The notes under the pieces are model-generated. The model made no database searches. It was not told the DNA's origin and worked only from the letters and a program-made list of their open reading frames with translations. This document shows positions 63,788-64,000 of a DNA stretch of 64,000 nt, in pieces. Each line of letters begins with the position of its first letter. The first letter of the stretch is position 1. The translations under genes and the position numbers were made by a program. Source of the stretch: CBDCUQ01 sp965222835 (lineage in GTDB: Bacteria; Pseudomonadota; Alphaproteobacteria; Rhizobiales; Hyphomicrobiaceae); contig CBDCUQ010000001.1 in assembly GCA_965222835.1 (NCBI GenBank), positions 62,001 to 126,000 of the forward strand, written 5' to 3'.

Positions 63788-64000
63788 ATGGACACTTCCC
63801 TCGTGACCAACGACAAGCCCTATGAGGCCGTAACGCACGGCATCCGCATCCGGGTCCAACCGGACTACGAGGAGGATCAGTCCTCCCCAGACGAGGGTTA
63901 TTACTTCTGGACCTACACCATCGATATCTTCAACGAGAGTGACGAAACGGTCCAGCTGCGCACGCGCAGCTGGCGCATCACCGATGCGCAGGGCAAGACC
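63788..64000 (+). CDS. apaG: ApaG domain protein (partial)
   Basis: The first 71 codons of a plus-strand gene cut by the window end. MDTSLVTNDKPYEAVTHGI followed by RVQPDYEEDQSSPDEGYYFWTYTI, IFNESDETVQLRTRSWRITDA is the ApaG fold, an immunoglobulin-like domain of about 125-130 residues linked to magnesium/cobalt and diadenosine tetraphosphate phenotypes in enterobacteria. Biochemical role is not settled. It is divergent from maeB across about 237 bases, in which I see nothing else. Confidence 0.92.
   Translation, partial: MDTSLVTNDKPYEAVTHGIRIRVQPDYEEDQSSPDEGYYFWTYTIDIFNESDETVQLRTRSWRITDAQGKT

Overview
The window is a GC-rich (roughly 58-60 % by eye) stretch of chromosome from an alphaproteobacterium. 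The order Hyphomicrobiales (Rhizobiales) is the best fit. Reasons: an Irr-type Fur regulator divergent from fabA-fabB-fabI, two FabI paralogues, an RNase E with a long acidic insert in its S1 domain and a C-terminal GWW motif, a PutA without a DNA-binding domain, and a malic enzyme-phosphotransacetylase fusion. A position near Hyphomicrobium-like genera is an inference. Most of the window is ordinary housekeeping DNA. No phage, transposase, plasmid or CRISPR signal was seen.

Layout. 1-5.5 kb: the 5' part of an AMIN-domain murein amidase (minus, cut by the window edge), diverging across an 0.8 kb hairpin-rich leader from rne, then an exported M15-type peptidase. 5.5-12 kb: an aminotransferase, an exported M48-TPR protease, a DsbA-like protein, and aroQ-accB-accC (shikimate step, then the biotin half of acetyl-CoA carboxylase). 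12-18 kb is the most accessory-looking part: a TIR-transmembrane protein, aat, a diverged 260 bp direct repeat pair flanking a truncated DUF6152-like gene and a zinc-ribbon gene, msrA, tRNA-Glu(CTC) and an RluD-type pseudouridine synthase. 18-29 kb: a small basic protein, murA, an overlapping VWA/DnaJ pair, putA, panC, parE and an aquaporin. 29-38.5 kb: a DEAD-box helicase, pdxH, an exported protein, fabI copy 1, a histidine phosphatase, a slipin-NfeD operon, a Cys-rich lipoprotein and two tandem orphan ORFs.

38.5-49 kb: a copper-type P-ATPase with YHS domain, murI, the minus-strand operon fabA-fabB-fabI2, divergent irr, an SH3 protein, a 2-hydroxyacid dehydrogenase and a site-2 protease with a soluble N-terminal domain. 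49-64 kb: an AsmA protein, a SpeD-like protein that lacks the catalytic residues of S-adenosylmethionine decarboxylase, a Nudix hydrolase overlapping a Pit phosphate transporter (with a clear three-unit Pho box upstream), an M48 peptidase, an Mrp-DUF971 fusion gene broken by a single-base frameshift, a TRAP permease pair without a binding protein, the malic enzyme fusion and the start of apaG.

Recurrent themes are envelope and peptidoglycan upkeep (amidase, M15 peptidase, murA, murI, AsmA, several membrane proteases) and fatty-acid synthesis (accB, accC, fabA, fabB, two fabI). The points most worth a second look are the conserved repeat with hairpin and T-rich tail, the apparently dead SpeD homologue, the mrp frameshift, the Pho box of pit, and the solitary TIR protein.
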